A stretch of 64,000 bases of DNA from Chamaea fasciata (GCA_029207755.1 JARCOQ010000003.1:47784971-47848970), one strand, 5' to 3'; shown: positions 12,145-25,560, counted from the first letter of the stretch. Made by a program: numbers and translations. The notes: generated by a model from the letters alone, not told the origin.

Positions 12145-13703
12145 ACCTGCACAAGGCATATGCAATATTAGACTTTGAATGAATGGTTGCATGAATTAAA
12201 AATCATGCCCATTTTCACTTCAAAGATTAGAACCTTCAATCAGCCTACCATGCAAAAGAAACTCTTTTCAGAGTTGTTCAGCTCCAGCAGAGACCACCAG
12301 AATTTGAATCAGGGCAAACCTCTTCTAGCTGTTTCAATCTAATTTTAGTTTCTTGCACACAAACTGACTATTTTTGGCCACAATCAGTTGATACATCTAT
12401 GTAAAAGCTACTTTAGGGTAAAAGATACTGCAACAGCAAAGAATTTTTTTTTCCTCTGGAGGAGAAGATGTAGGCTGCTCCATTATGTTTTTTTTTAAAC
12501 AGTTTCCTCCTATTCCAGTTTCCAATTCACTACAGTAATCTTCCCTGATACTCACCCTGCCTCTCTTTACAAATTCATCAGTGTCTGAAGGTGTACTGCA
12601 TGATGCACATGAAAAATCTGCAATATGCTTCAAAGGATTGTGCAATGCTGATTAGTATTCATTTGAATGATGTGTGCACTCAACAAGGCAGGTAAAATAA
12701 GTCAGTATGGTTATTGTGAGTGTGCAATCGGTTTCCGGAGAACTACACAATTGTTTCAAGTAAGGCAATTTTTGCCTCTTAAGTTATTAAGATAGAAAAA
12801 AGTTGAGCCATTATCCCTCAGCATTGAAGGGTGATGATGACTTGGTTTTCTCACTAAATTGCAGCTCCAAACCTTCAAAGAAAACAGGAAAACTAGACTG
12901 CAAGGGCTATCATAGAAGGACCATAAAATCTTTCAGGGTTTATCGCTGTCAGATTTGAATTGCGGGGTTTTGTTTTTTCTCAAATCCAACAGTTACTTGC
13001 ATTTGAAAAATTATTTTTTTCTTTTACACTACATCTTATATGGAGGATGTGCTTGCTTTTACCTACACAACTGAAAACACTTCTGGGATTTCTACTGAAG
13101 CTGAAGTCTGCTGTCATTATTTAAGAATTCATATTCTTGTTTATGCTCTATGGCTGCAGAAATGTTGTGAATATTAATCACTAAAGTCCCATCTCAAAAA
13201 AGCAGCACAATGTAACCTCTGTGAAGTGACTAGGTCTTTGTTAATTGCAGCTTGAGGTAGCAGGACAAGTTCTGATCAGCAATATGTAAAGAAATAATAA
13301 ATTCCTTAAATGCAGCAGAGTTACCTGAGAGCCTTACTCAGTGACACTGAGATCAGAACATGACCATAAATAGCAGCAGATGAGAAAGCACAGTACATGC
13401 AGTCATGCTTACCTGTTTTTCTGAGAGGTGGCATCTAAAAGAGCTATTATTACAGAACTGAAAAAATATGTTTGAAGAGATATGATACTCAAATTCTCAT
13501 TAACTTCTCCTAGAGATGAACCTCTGCAGAGCCTGTAGAATCAGATTTCCCTTTTTAAACATGATAAATGGATGGATGTTTTAAAGCCTTTATTTGCTAG
13601 CCACATGCTCATATAGCCCAAAGTAGATATCACAAATTATTTTAAAAGAAAGGGTAATTTCCATGCCACATTTTTTGAGTGGCACATTTTAATGGCTGTT
13701 CAG

Positions 13704-13793
13704 TCGGATGACTTGGATATCGTGTCCCATCTTTGAAGAGCGCATCATTCTGCACAGGTAATTGCACTAACTAGAAACTGCATCTCGCCATCG
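13704..13793 (+). other. CpG-richer block with exon-like unit
   Basis: Five CpG dinucleotides fall in about 90 bases (near 13705, 13721, 13741, 13786, 13792), in surroundings where CpG is scarce. An AG at 13702-13703 and a CACAG before GTAATT at 13758 bound a 54-base unit with one open frame (RMTWISCPIFEERIILH). CpG retention can mark an exon, a conserved regulatory element or an unmethylated site. The acceptor's pyrimidine tract is weak, so coding status is doubtful. Confidence 0.2.
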
Positions 13794-14580
13794 GAACTGA
13801 TTGAGGAATTCATTCACTCCATTTGGTGGTAGGTTTGAAATCACCTTAGGTCCCTGACTCACTCCATTAACTAAAGTCAAGTCACCTCCTGGCAAAATAT
13901 TCAGGGCTTCTTGAGCAACAGAGAAAAAATTATGCAAGCAATTAAAGGTAGCATAAGTGTCAATTTTAATCACAATATAGCCTAATAAGAATGGAGTTTT
14001 TTCATAGATACCTGTTGTATGCCCTCAAAAGAACTCAGATGCAAGAGAAATTATTAGGTAACAAATACAGATGTGTAGAAGTGAGACACCAGATTTGCCT
14101 TGTGCGGTGAAGTGTGAAGAGAGGGGAGGCTTCTTTTCCAGCTATAATGAATTCAGTGCAAGCACATTAGCAAGTCACTTACTTCTATTCTGATTTATCT
14201 TTACCATCAATTAGATAACTTTTATTTATGCCTTAGGGCTGTGCTGTGTTGGCACTTGCTGTGCACTGTTACCCCTGTGAATTTATTAGCCAAAGATGTA
14301 ATTTAATCAGTGATTTCAATTTACCACCAGCAAATCACATTTACTGTCATTATTTCTGATAATAATGTTTTTCGACCATGTGGTGCTTTGTTGTGCTTCA
14401 TTTTTAAATAGTGCCTACAGTATTGTCAGTCCGGTCGCTTTAGGCCTCCACCTGTGTCAAGTTCTAACTCTCTACTACTCCACAACATACATTACACGTG
14501 TTAAAAACATAATCAAATTTTAAACTAATGCCTCAGGACAGTTGCTTTTCTCCCTCAGTTATATTTCTCTTACTTTCCAG

Positions 14581-14630
14581 ATACCGGTCCCAATGGCCTC
14601 AGCAAAACAACTGATATCAACTAAACCTGT
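14581..14630 (+). other. Candidate 50-base exon
   Basis: A long pyrimidine-rich tract ends in CCAG at 14577-14580 (strong acceptor), and GTGAGT follows at 14631 (strong donor). One frame is open (IPVPMASAKQLISTKP); the other two have stops. The unit is shorter than most vertebrate exons, so a pseudo-exon is quite possible. It is on the same strand as the candidates upstream. Confidence 0.18.
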
Positions 14631-16763
14631 GTGAGTTGGGTAAGGATGACAAAAGATAATGGAGCCGCTGCTTTGAGCTTCCCCTCAGGCACCTTTTATC
14701 ATTACTTTGCAATATTAACATTCCCAGTGAATCACTGGCATGTCTGACAGGACAAGAGCTGAAGTAGCCAAGGAGCAGCTACCATAATAAATATGCCAAC
14801 TGATTTTCAAGGATATTCAAACAGATTAAGCCAAAGAGCCCCTCAAGTGGTTCCACTTTGAAATACCTGCAGCAGGAATGACTACATGACAGCTCCCACT
14901 ACCAATGCTGCTAACAGCCTTGCTTGGGGGATGAACTGAAGGAGGTGAGAAGGGCCCTGAGTGACAACAAGTGGACCCTACAAGGGATTCCACAGGCTCT
15001 GCAAATATTCTGCAGATATTTTTTGGGCCTCTGTTTGCAACTTAAGGGCAATTTCTTTCCTTAAAGGCTTAATTACTTTGGCACCTGCTTTTCTGTGGCA
15101 TGGGGAAACAAAGATCATGATGATTTTTTAATACATAAAATAACAAAACCAAAGAAAGACTGAAGCACTTCCTCCATATACACATGACGCTTACAATTTT
15201 TAAAATTCAGGTCGACACGAATATCTGACTGTTTTGCATATAAGCTCAAGGCACTGAACAAAAAGGTGCTGCAACAATGGTCTTCAAAGGAAAAGAAAGG
15301 AAAAACATGAGACAAATGGTGAAAGATGAATAAATAATGAATCAATTAGGACTTAAAAGGTGTGCTCACTTATTAAAACCAGGTTCTCTCATCCCAACAT
15401 TTCATTATTCTCTTTGATATTAAAATTAAAACATTGATTACAGATTATTATTTCTAGATAATTTGCCATGTGTATAAACTGTAATTCAGATGTTAAACAT
15501 CAAGCTGTTACTGAATGGTATTTTCTGTTTTATTGGTTGTGATGGGTAAGCATGATTTTTTACTGTGGTTTTTACTCTACTAAGGGTTGAAAGTTGATAT
15601 GGTTAATACATCTCAAAATATATGAGAAATAATCCTCCAAATAACAGTATTTTATAATTTTTTAATGAGTAAGGACTGTTAATAACAGCAATAAGTGAAA
15701 GTACTTGTAAGTATTAATGTCTGTTTGTTCTACAATTTAGTTCTTCATGTGCACATTTATAATTAGAAAGATTTATGGAGGGCAAAGCAAATCTAATCCA
15801 TTAGGTAATACTGAATTGGAATATTCTTTTCCTGAGGTTCAAAAGACTTCTTAACATGGCACAAATAAGTGACAATGAATATACCCATTCTTCAAAGGAA
15901 AGAGACATTTAAATTCATTTGGGGAATCTGCAGGTTTTCTGTAAATGAGATTTAAAATGTAAAAGCTACTGCACCTACAGCATGTCTGTGGGGTTCACAA
16001 GGCTCAGTCTTACTCCTTTAAATAACCTGTGTCAAATCCTCACATGCACCAACCTGCCTTTTCGAGAGGGACAGATTACACAGACTGTCGTGCCTGGCAC
16101 TCCTAAACTTGACTTTTCTATCACCCAATACAATTAGCATATTAAAGGAAATATTATGGCCAAGGGTGTGCTTCACTAAATATTGTAATCAATTCAGACA
16201 CCGAACAGACCCCAAAATGGACAACTAGGCCCACATCAGCACAAACTCCATCAGAATCAGGAGCTGCAATCAAGCAATTTTGAGCAGTTAGAAATCTAGG
16301 CTACTGTCTTTACCTGTTTTTGTCAATGATTTTGGTTATCTGCCTGCTATCATCATCAAACTGTAGCAAATTCCCAAAATCAATTAAGGGACCAGATCAA
16401 CATTCTGGACAATAATAGAGTAAAATGAGGTTTCAGTTATATACATGAGTCTTTAACATGAACTAAAGCCAATGGGGTAGGAATGAAAAGCCTTAAAAGC
16501 CCTCAGAGGACAAAGCACGATACTCTCTGAAGCTTGCTTCTTAGTTCAAAGCATACAAAATAGTGTAAGGGAATAGTGTCTGATTTGCTACAATTTTAAT
16601 TCCTTACTTGCTTGCTCTTTTATTTGTATCACACCATGAATAAAGTTCCATAGGATATATTTAATTTATGCTAGCATTCATCTTCCTATTTAAAAACAAA
16701 ATAATCTGTTTCTAAGTGTTCCTAAGGGTGAATCTTGCTGTATTTAAAAAAGGAACAATGAAT

Positions 16764-16812
16764 TTCAAAAAAACAAACAAAAAACCCCTAAAAAACAGTG
16801 ACAAAACCCCCC
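16764..16812. repeat. A/C-rich low-complexity tract
   Basis: Degenerate AAAAAC and CAAA units with C4 and C7 runs, interrupted once by AGTG. Same character and same strand as the tract at 3281. Confidence 0.8.
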
Positions 16813-17706
16813 CATCAAAACCAGTTTCAGTACTTTCCAGATATCCAGATGGCACTATGAGCTGGGCAGTGAAATTTTCCTGCATTATGTGCCTTCAAAA
16901 GTCAGAAGACCTAGGTGTACCACATCAGGCAGTTAAGGCAGAATAATCTCAGTGCTAACCAATAATAAATTGGGTATTACAGATTTCAGAGTTATTACCA
17001 CAAAAATAACCCTTTGAACTACATCACTACAATCAAAATAACATTCAAAGAAATAATTTAAGTTCTGGACCTCTCAGAGGAGTGAAAACAAATTCTATTC
17101 CATTCTCAGAAAATTTTTGCCAAGAGAATCCACTGTTGATCAAAGCCTTATGTATTCAGGGTTTGCATACATGAGTTATCTGAGGGAGCTACTAATGCTA
17201 GTAAGATCCATACAGCACAGATTAGTAAAAGGCTATCTCCTTCAATACTTAAAGAATAAAAATGGCTTAATCAGAAGTCACCGAAATGCAAAGGTAACAT
17301 GGCAACTCAGCAGCTAAATGGTTCCTGATTTCCCACCTGCATTCTGCCTCTTAAATGACACATTTCTAACACAATTACTAAAACAACAATATACCGTAAG
17401 GCAGCACAAACTTTCTGAGGGTGTGAAGAACTCTCATCTCCCACAGAGGACACTGGGAAGTGGCAGTGCTCTGCACCTTGAAGGATGGTTCCTGGAAGTT
17501 TCACTTAAACAGTATGCAGCCTGTCCTAACACGGTGGTCCTTGGACGGTTAAAACACACAGGGATAAGGACACAGTGAAAAAGCTCAGATGCTTTTTTGA
17601 TGAGAGAAATGAAATGGAATGAAGGCAAGCATCTGTTCGGAGGAGGACCATGCACACAGTCAGCCAGAAATAGAGAATTTGTAAAGACAGCATGCTTGCT
17701 TCTATA

Positions 17707-17710
<4 letters not shown>

Positions 17711-17753
<43 letters not shown>
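17711..17753 (-). repeat. T43 homopolymer (poly-A on minus strand)
   Basis: Forty-three uninterrupted T residues. Read on the minus strand this is a long pure poly(A), which could be a young retroposon tail. The adjoining sequence on the minus strand shows no recognisable LINE or gene 3' end, no canonical AATAAA at the expected distance and no target-site duplication I can find. A slippage-expanded homopolymer is the simpler reading. Confidence 0.9.
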
Positions 17754-17757
<4 letters not shown>

Positions 17758-20700
17758 ACGGCACTGCAAAATTAAAAACTTTGCAAATTAGTTTCCTTGA
17801 AGGGTCTCCAAAAACTTGGACTTCCATAGGTCAAAAGCTACAAAACAATAAATGCTTATTTTATAAATTTCTTTGTAAAGATACATGAAAAGAAAGCTCA
17901 GTCTAACTCACCATTTAGGCAGTTAAGGAATGCTTCTTTTCAGCATTCCTCTGTGGCCTGTGTCAACCCCATTATTCTTAATAAGATAAGGATGCCTTGA
18001 CACATGTTTCATTTTCTGTAATAGTCAAAATTGGTGATGCTGGAAAAGCTTTTCTGGCACATGACCTCCCTCTATCTAACTGCAAGTCAGCTCTTGTTTA
18101 CAAGTGCTGGTATTGTGCTAGGCTGGTATCATTATCTATATTATCTGCAGCATAGATTTATTTTATAGATTTATTTTTTAATGATTTCTTTTTCCTTTGG
18201 ATGAAAATTCTGTTTGCATGATACCTCAAAAAAGTCTCCAGACAAAACAATATTGGCATTTTTAAATTTTCCAACCTATTATTACTAATAGTACTTCATT
18301 TTTCTGCCGCGAGTCATTTGTTGGTACCCAAGTGCTATATAAACAGTAATTAATTATGTTTCTCAACATGCTGGTGAGGTACCATGGCTATTATTTTCAT
18401 CCTAACAAGAGATTAAATGATTCAAGGATGCAGAAACAAATCAGCGATTCATACAGAAGGTTTGAATCCTGGGTTCCTGTGTTTATTGATGACCAACACT
18501 TCCCCTCCTTTTGCTGGAGAGAAACAATCATAAAAATTTTAATGAGTTATCTGTTAAACATCTAATTGTGCATTACACAGACTATCAGTATCAGTGTGCA
18601 TAAATACGTCACCCAAACATTTCATCTTCACTCCAAGACAAGTAACTTCAGCAATAATGAAAAAGGAGATGTATCAGAAAGAGATCAAAGGTTAATTGTT
18701 ATCACATTAGACTCTAAAAATATGCTCCCCTTTAACACCTCATGACAGATGCCAGAAAAACAGGCGGAATCTGCCACAAGGGAAGAAAAGATGCTAATTT
18801 GCAGATAAGCCAGCTATAGTCTACAGTAATAAAGTCACTTCTTGTTGTTTCTTAATAATGAGCTGTCAGACGGTGGGATTACAGCGAGGTTTGACACCAA
18901 ACTACTCACAGAGAGCTTGGAGTGTTGTGACGACACTCATCTCCTTCACTCCTCTGGGAAATTTCAATTCCATTACGTATAAAATGGAACCCAATTTCCT
19001 TGGTAGAACAAACCAACTTTGAAATCCTTAATGTAATTCTGTGGGGTGAGTGGGCATGAGGGAAAGAAACCACTTCATAAGGAAACAAAATCACATTACT
19101 ACATCATCATTTCTCACAAACACACTCCCTACTCTGCCTGGTACCCTCCCTTCTTCTTCCCCTTGCCCCAGGGCACCAAACAGTACTGTGCAGTACATTG
19201 CCTTATGAATCTTCTTCAAGTACCCAATTATCCTGGAGCACCAGACTTGTCATTACCATGACAGCTGTGTGCAGTAAGCAGTACGTGCTGTCAGAAGTGA
19301 AAGATTGCATACAGGCAACCTGAATTTCCATTACAACATAGAAAGGGAAGGGGAAGGAAGACAGACACAGATGTGAGCACACCCCAACAAACAACTTTGC
19401 TGAAGATGTTGATTAAAAGCAGAAGTTAAGATCATTTTTTTTAAGTGGCAATATAATTGCCAGGCATTCTGGTGCTGTCTATGCCTCCAGCAATAGTCCT
19501 CCTGTGTATTTTTTGTTGTGATAATCAATGACTTGGCATAAGTACGTTTTGAGCACTTTTAAAAAGAGTCGAATAAAACATTCCATCAGCCTGAAGTTCC
19601 TCCTAAAGAATTAACCTTTTTATTTTCTTTCCTCTGACAAATTTTCTTCTTTTTAAAAAGTAAATACCTCATTACTTTTCACAAACAGAAACTCAACCAC
19701 AAAATCTCACAGGATATCTCCGCAGTGAATTCGTTGTGCTGGTTTAAATAGCCTCCCATATATAGAAAGGTGCACAGAAGTGATATGGGACACTCACCCT
19801 CTAGATGAACAATACTGGCTAAGCACAGACATCTGATCCAGGACACATCTGGCAAACTGAATTGTGATGGATCAAACCCGGCACTCACATGGCGGGAAGT
19901 AACTGATGTTACCCTTCTGAGCATATGTTCACGCAAGGTGACATATGCCCTCGGTTCCTACTAACGTCAATGAAAACCATACCCTGGAAATATCACAGAC
20001 AATAAATATCTCACTGGATCAGGCCTTTTAAGGACAAACCTGAAGGACGGATGAGTGGTCACAGTTCTTAGGAACGTGCTGCAGATTTGCTAACTACACA
20101 GTGTTTGGCACTTATGTTCTGCATATCACTTCCTCCTTCTTGAATTATCCCCAGCAATCCCTTGCCAATTCTTCATGTGATCATGCAGTTCTTTACAGCT
20201 GTAAATATAAACATCCTTTTCCCGCAACCTATCATTATTAGGAAACCAGATGGTACAAAAACATCTAGAATAAAAGTGAGATAGTGAGATTTCTTCTTCC
20301 CTGAGTAATGGATTTACTATTTTAAACCAGTGTATAATAAGCGAGTGGAAAACAATAATTACAGAGAGTTAAGGATTCTTTCTAAGGACAAGCAGGCTGA
20401 AAAGGCTGTGTAATAAATCTTAATTCAAAATTAATTTAATCTACATTAATAGACATAAACGGAAGAAACCTGAAACCTCTGGTCAAGTATTCTAATATCA
20501 GCACTTGAGAAGATGCATCTTCCCGGTCTGAAATGGAAGAGAAGGGGAGCAGCTGCAGAGAGAGAAGAGAAGTAAGCAGAGAAGTCCCACCTCTCTCCGT
20601 TGCAAAGTGGGAATGAGGTGTTTATTACTCAGCATCAGCTGCTTACTTTGCACAGGATGATATAACACACAAAGCTTCTGAACACGATCTAGAGGTAATA

Positions 20701-20970
20701 CCCTGTGCAGACAGAGCGCATTTGTGTTTATAGAGGACATGGGAGGCTGAGGTTATGGGGAGTCAGCGCAGAAGCCTTTTATTCCATGCTGCACATAACT
20801 AAAGGACAAACATCGGTTCCTCGAAGAGCTGTACAAAACCCTTGCTCTGAAATCACTGGCCTGTCGTGAAACATGATAGCGCTGTTCTCCTGTTTGGAAA
20901 ACACCAGTCCTTCCTGAACAATAAGTACTCAGAAAAGCAGTCTCCCTCCCAGAGTCAATTACACAGAACA
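17754..20970. other. Non-coding stretch, no gene seen
   Basis: Frames stay under 90 codons. A GC-richer piece at about 20498-20760 gives minus-strand frames but no splice context or recognisable protein. A worn interspersed-repeat motif is at 19945-20035. The B-box-like word near 18459-18470 lacks an A box, so no tRNA is called. Confidence 0.5.
19945..20035. repeat. Trace of an old sauropsid interspersed repeat
   Basis: The words CTAACGTCAATG (19961-19972) and CACTGGATCAGGCC (about 20012-20025) resemble two linked motifs (TGAAGTCAATGG and GGATCAGGCCC) that I remember as recurring in bird and reptile genomes. Two similar traces occur at 53805 and 57788. I cannot name the family, and the match is from memory. 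Confidence 0.3.
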
Positions 20971-21017
20971 CAAAACAAACAAACAAACAAAAAAACAAAC
21001 AAACAAACAAACAAACA
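20971..21017. repeat. CAAA tetranucleotide repeat
   Basis: About eleven CAAA units with one interruption where an A-run has expanded (around 20990-20995). The A/C strand is again the + strand. Confidence 0.9.
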
Positions 21018-24000
21018 GTTTAGATGGAATAAGCACTGAAAGGAAAGGATTCAGAAAAATGTTTTAAAAAATAGGAACTAAACGATTCTTCAATATCAAA
21101 CATTTAATCCTTCATAACTTTTCTCCACTGCAAAGGCCTAGAAGAATCACTTTATCACCTTCTTAACAGCGCACTCACACCAATGTCAACAACAGACTTA
21201 GGCTTTTTTGAAAAAAGATCTTTGGAGATGGGGCGGGAATTATGACAGTGAGATAAGGAAGTGGAGAAGGGTGGAAAAACAAACAGCAGCAGCAATAAGA
21301 AAGTGAGTTCTAAAAAGCTAAACTCGATATTTGTGTGTTATCTTGTAGGAGCAGCTCTGACAAAAACCAAACCCAGCAGTTAATCTGACAAATACAAAAT
21401 ATGCATAATTTTTACTAGTTATGAAAACTGCAGCTGTTTTATAGCAGAAGGTTATGAATTTCCATATGGCTTAGATTATTATAATTTCTTTTAAAACCTA
21501 CAGCAAACTAACAACCAATTATAATTCTCATTTCTCTGATAATGACATTTTTCTACATAGTGTAAATTGCTTTCATTTTAGATTTTTTTCACAACGGCTA
21601 ATAATTACAAAATTTTACAAATGCACGGCTTATATATAATTATATATTCCTGAAGCAAATATCCTCTTGTGAAGCTGCAAGGTCAGAGGCGTAGAATGCA
21701 CACATGATCATGTCGGTGGTAAGAAGGAACTATAAATATCTTAATTAATTTTATTACTAATCTTCCTCCCAAGCTCCTTTTAAGTTAAAGTTAGCAAATC
21801 ATCTTCACCTCGCTGAAGCTTTGTGAGTAGGAGCAATACACAGCTGGAGGATGTGACAATTTTTCAGTCATGAGGATATGCTGCATAATACCTGGACAAC
21901 ATCTCTGTGAAGCTTGTAGGAAGGCAGAAAACACTTGTCTTCAGCTTTTTAAGGGAATTTAGTGTGACTAAGTTCTGGCTCATCTTAAGATTTTTTTTTT
22001 CTTTAGCATCTATTAACACTCTGAATGTTAAAACATCTGCAATTCTGACTTTAAAAAATAATTTTGATAGCCTGGGATTAATAGTCTTGAACGCTGATGT
22101 GTATTTTGGTAAACACATACAAATCTCTTCCTAATGTGCTGTGTAGAAAACCAGAAGTGCTAAATGCAACTTCCATTCTGAAAAGCAACACTGTAAAATT
22201 AGGGTTTATGTCTGGGATTTTCTGAAAGGCAAAAAAAAATAATGTACTATATCTTGATAAACAAAATGAGAAATTCAGAAATCACTTGGTGATAAAAAGA
22301 TCAATTTCCTTGAAAGGAAGAGGAAATTACTGGCTGATTATTTATTCCTTTGCACCTCTGCACATACTCATACACCCAACAATTGAAATTAAAAACACTA
22401 CTCTGGGAGATGAAGACTTCAAATTACCAGGACCCACGGGACCGTTCACAATCTGTGAACCACTGATACCAGCAGACTTTCCACATGTACACCAATTAAA
22501 GATCTATCACAGCTCACTTTCAGAAAGTTTTCTTACTTTAATTCTGATTACAATTGAGCTTCTGATTTTTGAAGGCAAGCACATTATCCCAAGCCTGCCT
22601 TTCCATTACTATTACTATTATTCAAATTACTAATGGTATTTCCAAGACCCAAAATTATTCTTAAAATACTATTAATTTTATTACTTTAATTTATTTAATA
22701 CAACAGAAGCAGTTTACCAACAGAAATTATTGTCTCTTTGATTTAAAGAAGGAAAAAAACCCCTCATACGATTAAATTTTAAAAGTATCTAAAATATTAT
22801 TTCCCCATTAGATACATTTTCTTACTTTAGATTAAGAGTAATTATTCTTGTCTGTCAATATTAAAAAAAATCCCAAACAATAAAAAGCCCAAAACTAACA
22901 GAGGTTAATTAAAGTGGGGGAAGAAATTGTAACCAAATTGTTCTGCTTCATTAAAACTGATAGTGAATACCCTGTTTTTATAGAATTATTTCAAGCCTTT
23001 CAAAATCCTTCTGTAGAACATGCAATGCTGGCACAGACCATGATGCTGTTGGGTGCACATGTCAGCTGTTCCACCTGATACTGTACTTCAACAAACGGCT
23101 ACCCTTTGCCAGCTTCCAATTTCCTTTCATCTACTCTTATGATTTATTTCAATATTAAAACTCCACTACATAAATCCCCCAACTGATACTCATAGTTCAT
23201 ATTCAGGAGATTGGGAAATAGTCTGAGGAGTGTTTGTAGAATCAAATATTCTAATAAACTTTATATACACAAGTGAATTCATAATTTTGGTTGATTTATC
23301 AAACTGTTAGAAAGTCTCACTCTACCTAGAATGGATCAGCTATGGTCTAAATAGTAAAATTTTACTCCCATAAGAAGCATAAAAGAAGTGCTAAATTCTG
23401 CAGATGGTGCTTGCACAGCCAGAATGTCTTTGAGGAACCAGCAATATCTTGGGGTTCTAACACAGCCAGACTGCTAAAATACCTACTGTCACAGAGGACT
23501 GACAAGTGAAGAGCCTTCACCACCATGTGCCACTTAGCCCAAAGAAAGAAATAGCACAGTAAACTACCTGTATTATAGGACCATAAGGGAAAGTTCAAAA
23601 CAAGGATTTGGGTCAACGGGTCAGGACATGGAGAGAGCTTCTAAGTGTTCAGTAGAAGGAGCTCTGTACTGTGACAGCATGTGCCTTGAAACTGATGCAG
23701 CCATCTTCTGCTACAGAAATGGGAAGATTTTGTTCACAAACGCCTTGGTAAAACTGTTGGTGGATAGAACCTTAAACAAAACAATTTATATAGCTATAGA
23801 GGAAACACTGCTGCTACCTACTGCTTGGGACAACATGTGACACTGAAAAAGTCTTCATTATTTCATCATATCATTGTAATAATTTGAATTGGCAAAAGCT
23901 TAAAAAATAAAATTCAGCATCATATTAGAAAGATTTGAATGAATTAGCAATGCAAGTCTTCTGGAAAATTGCCTTCATGCACAGACAGTCTTGTAATTTC

Positions 24001-25129
24001 CAGATTAGAGAATCTTCTCTTATGTGCCTTTTAATAATGCAGCATATTTATACTGTCATGGCACCGAAACATTTATTAGCAGAAACATTTGATAGTAATA
24101 GGGCCAGGAGGAAAGCTACCTTCCTTCATTAACTGTGTTGCAGAGCAGCAGCCCCTTGGTTTTTCCCATGCCTAGACTCTCTGGGATTTGTGTAGGAGCA
24201 GACCTATGCATCAAGTTTTCTTGATCTCCTTCTGTTCATTGTGGCCTCCACCCCAAACCTTGCCCGATGGGATTGCAAAGCCACGTGAAAAGATGGTCTG
24301 TGTCTGTAGGGACATTCTGTATAAACTCCCCAAACCTACTAACCTGTAATCTTCTAATACAGGATTATAACATAAACCTTTATCAACACAATCAAATCAA
24401 GGGGTGGAGGAAAAAAAAAATTGATCGATCTGCAATAGAACTTTACTCTCAAGGCCACAATCATGTTATCAACGTTTCATTTTAAAGTTTTTTTAATACA
24501 AACTTCTAAGAAAATATATTCTGCATTTGTTTCCATCAGTCTGACTTTCAAGAACATTCACAGGGCAAAAAGTATGCAATTCCATTTGGTGCATCTGATA
24601 GGTAATAAAAGTAAAGATAACATGAATCTTGAATCTAATCACAGCAGATTGCTAAAATGACTGACATAAAATGGGACATGGCTTTTTAAGATATTTTTCT
24701 ACCCCATTTATGGTAAACAGCAGGAATGCCTTTAGAAGATAGGGAATGCTAAGTCTGTCCAGAAAGCATTCTCAATTTAAATTCTATTACCATTTTAAAA
24801 AGCTGAGGTGGGAATAGAAGACAAAATCTCTGTTTTAGAGGAATTACAGCCAAAAAGTAGCGAAAAAAATTATGACATGTAGCATGGGTTGCCCAACTGA
24901 TTTTCAGGCATGGCTTGGGGCCAAGCATTGCTTGTTTGTTTCACACTAACAGCTGGACAGTCTTATGCACGGTAAATGGCCTTAATGAATTATGCTTAAC
25001 AATATAATCTACAGATCTTCTCCAAAACCGAGACATCACAAAAACTTGAGACACTATAGGCTGAGACTAACCTCCTCTTCTTCAAGGGCTCACAACATAG
25101 AAGTGTGCAACTATTTCTGGCCAGGTAAA
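21018..25129. other. AT-rich non-coding stretch, no gene seen
   Basis: The longest frame (22286-22633, +, 115 codons) ends in a run of tyrosines made by an ATT/ACT trinucleotide stretch at 22605-22625 and resembles no protein. Palindromic TATATAATTATATA sequence is at about 21631-21648. No transposon ends seen. Confidence 0.55.
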
Positions 25130-25560
25130 AGGAGATGGGCTGTGCAAGTCCTCTCCAAACATGGGGGGGTAAGACAAGGAGCCCTCTAGCAGGACTGGCT
25201 TCAACACAGGGCTACACAAGGAAGCAGACACAGCTGCAGTAGAGTGCAGCAATCTCCAGGGTCAGAGGCAGATGAATGAGCTTCTCTCTCTAGTGCGAAG
25301 GGTCACAGTGCCATCCTTCCAGCCTGCAGGATGTCATCCTAGCTTGGGAGAAGCTGGACACAGAAGCCTGTCTCATGCACTAGGCTGTGCAGGACTGAGG
25401 TGAAGGTGTGCATTTAAACCAGTTTACAGGTGACGTAGAAATGGTCCTCTGGAGGTTCTGTCACAGTGCCCTTGCAGACACTGTTTTGTCTTAGCTATGG
25501 CTCTGAGTGATATTGTTTCTGGCATCCAGTCCACCTTGCGGGTTTAAAACCCTTTTCTCT
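25130..25560. other. GC-richer unidentified block
   Basis: Base composition shifts clearly toward G and C compared with both flanks, with words such as CTGGGAGAAGCTGG-like purine/GC runs and few A/T runs. There is no long open frame. It may be an old retroelement or LTR piece whose family I cannot recognise, or a regulatory or exonic block. No terminal repeats or target duplications were found. Confidence 0.35.

Larger units (their letters stand above)
12145..17710. other. Mostly non-coding stretch with weak exon-like spots
   Basis: No long frame. Four small signals sit inside: a 45-base minus-strand exon-like unit (13413-13457), a CpG-richer block with an exon-like unit (13704-13793), a 50-base + strand exon-like unit (14581-14630) and an A/C tract (16764-16812). 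The remainder is ordinary AT-rich DNA with no transposon ends I can identify. Confidence 0.45.

Noticed and set aside
12555..12597. Minus-strand donor-like GGCAGG before GTGAGT with a short open frame
   Set aside because: The acceptor side is weak and the unit is only about 40 bases; consistent with chance.
13252..13275. let-7-like word TGAGGTAGCAGGA
   Set aside because: Only the first part resembles let-7, the remainder diverges and no hairpin partner is visible.
18455..18475. tRNA B-box-like word GGTTTGAATCC
   Set aside because: No A box at the proper distance and no cloverleaf can be drawn; it also deviates from the B-box consensus.
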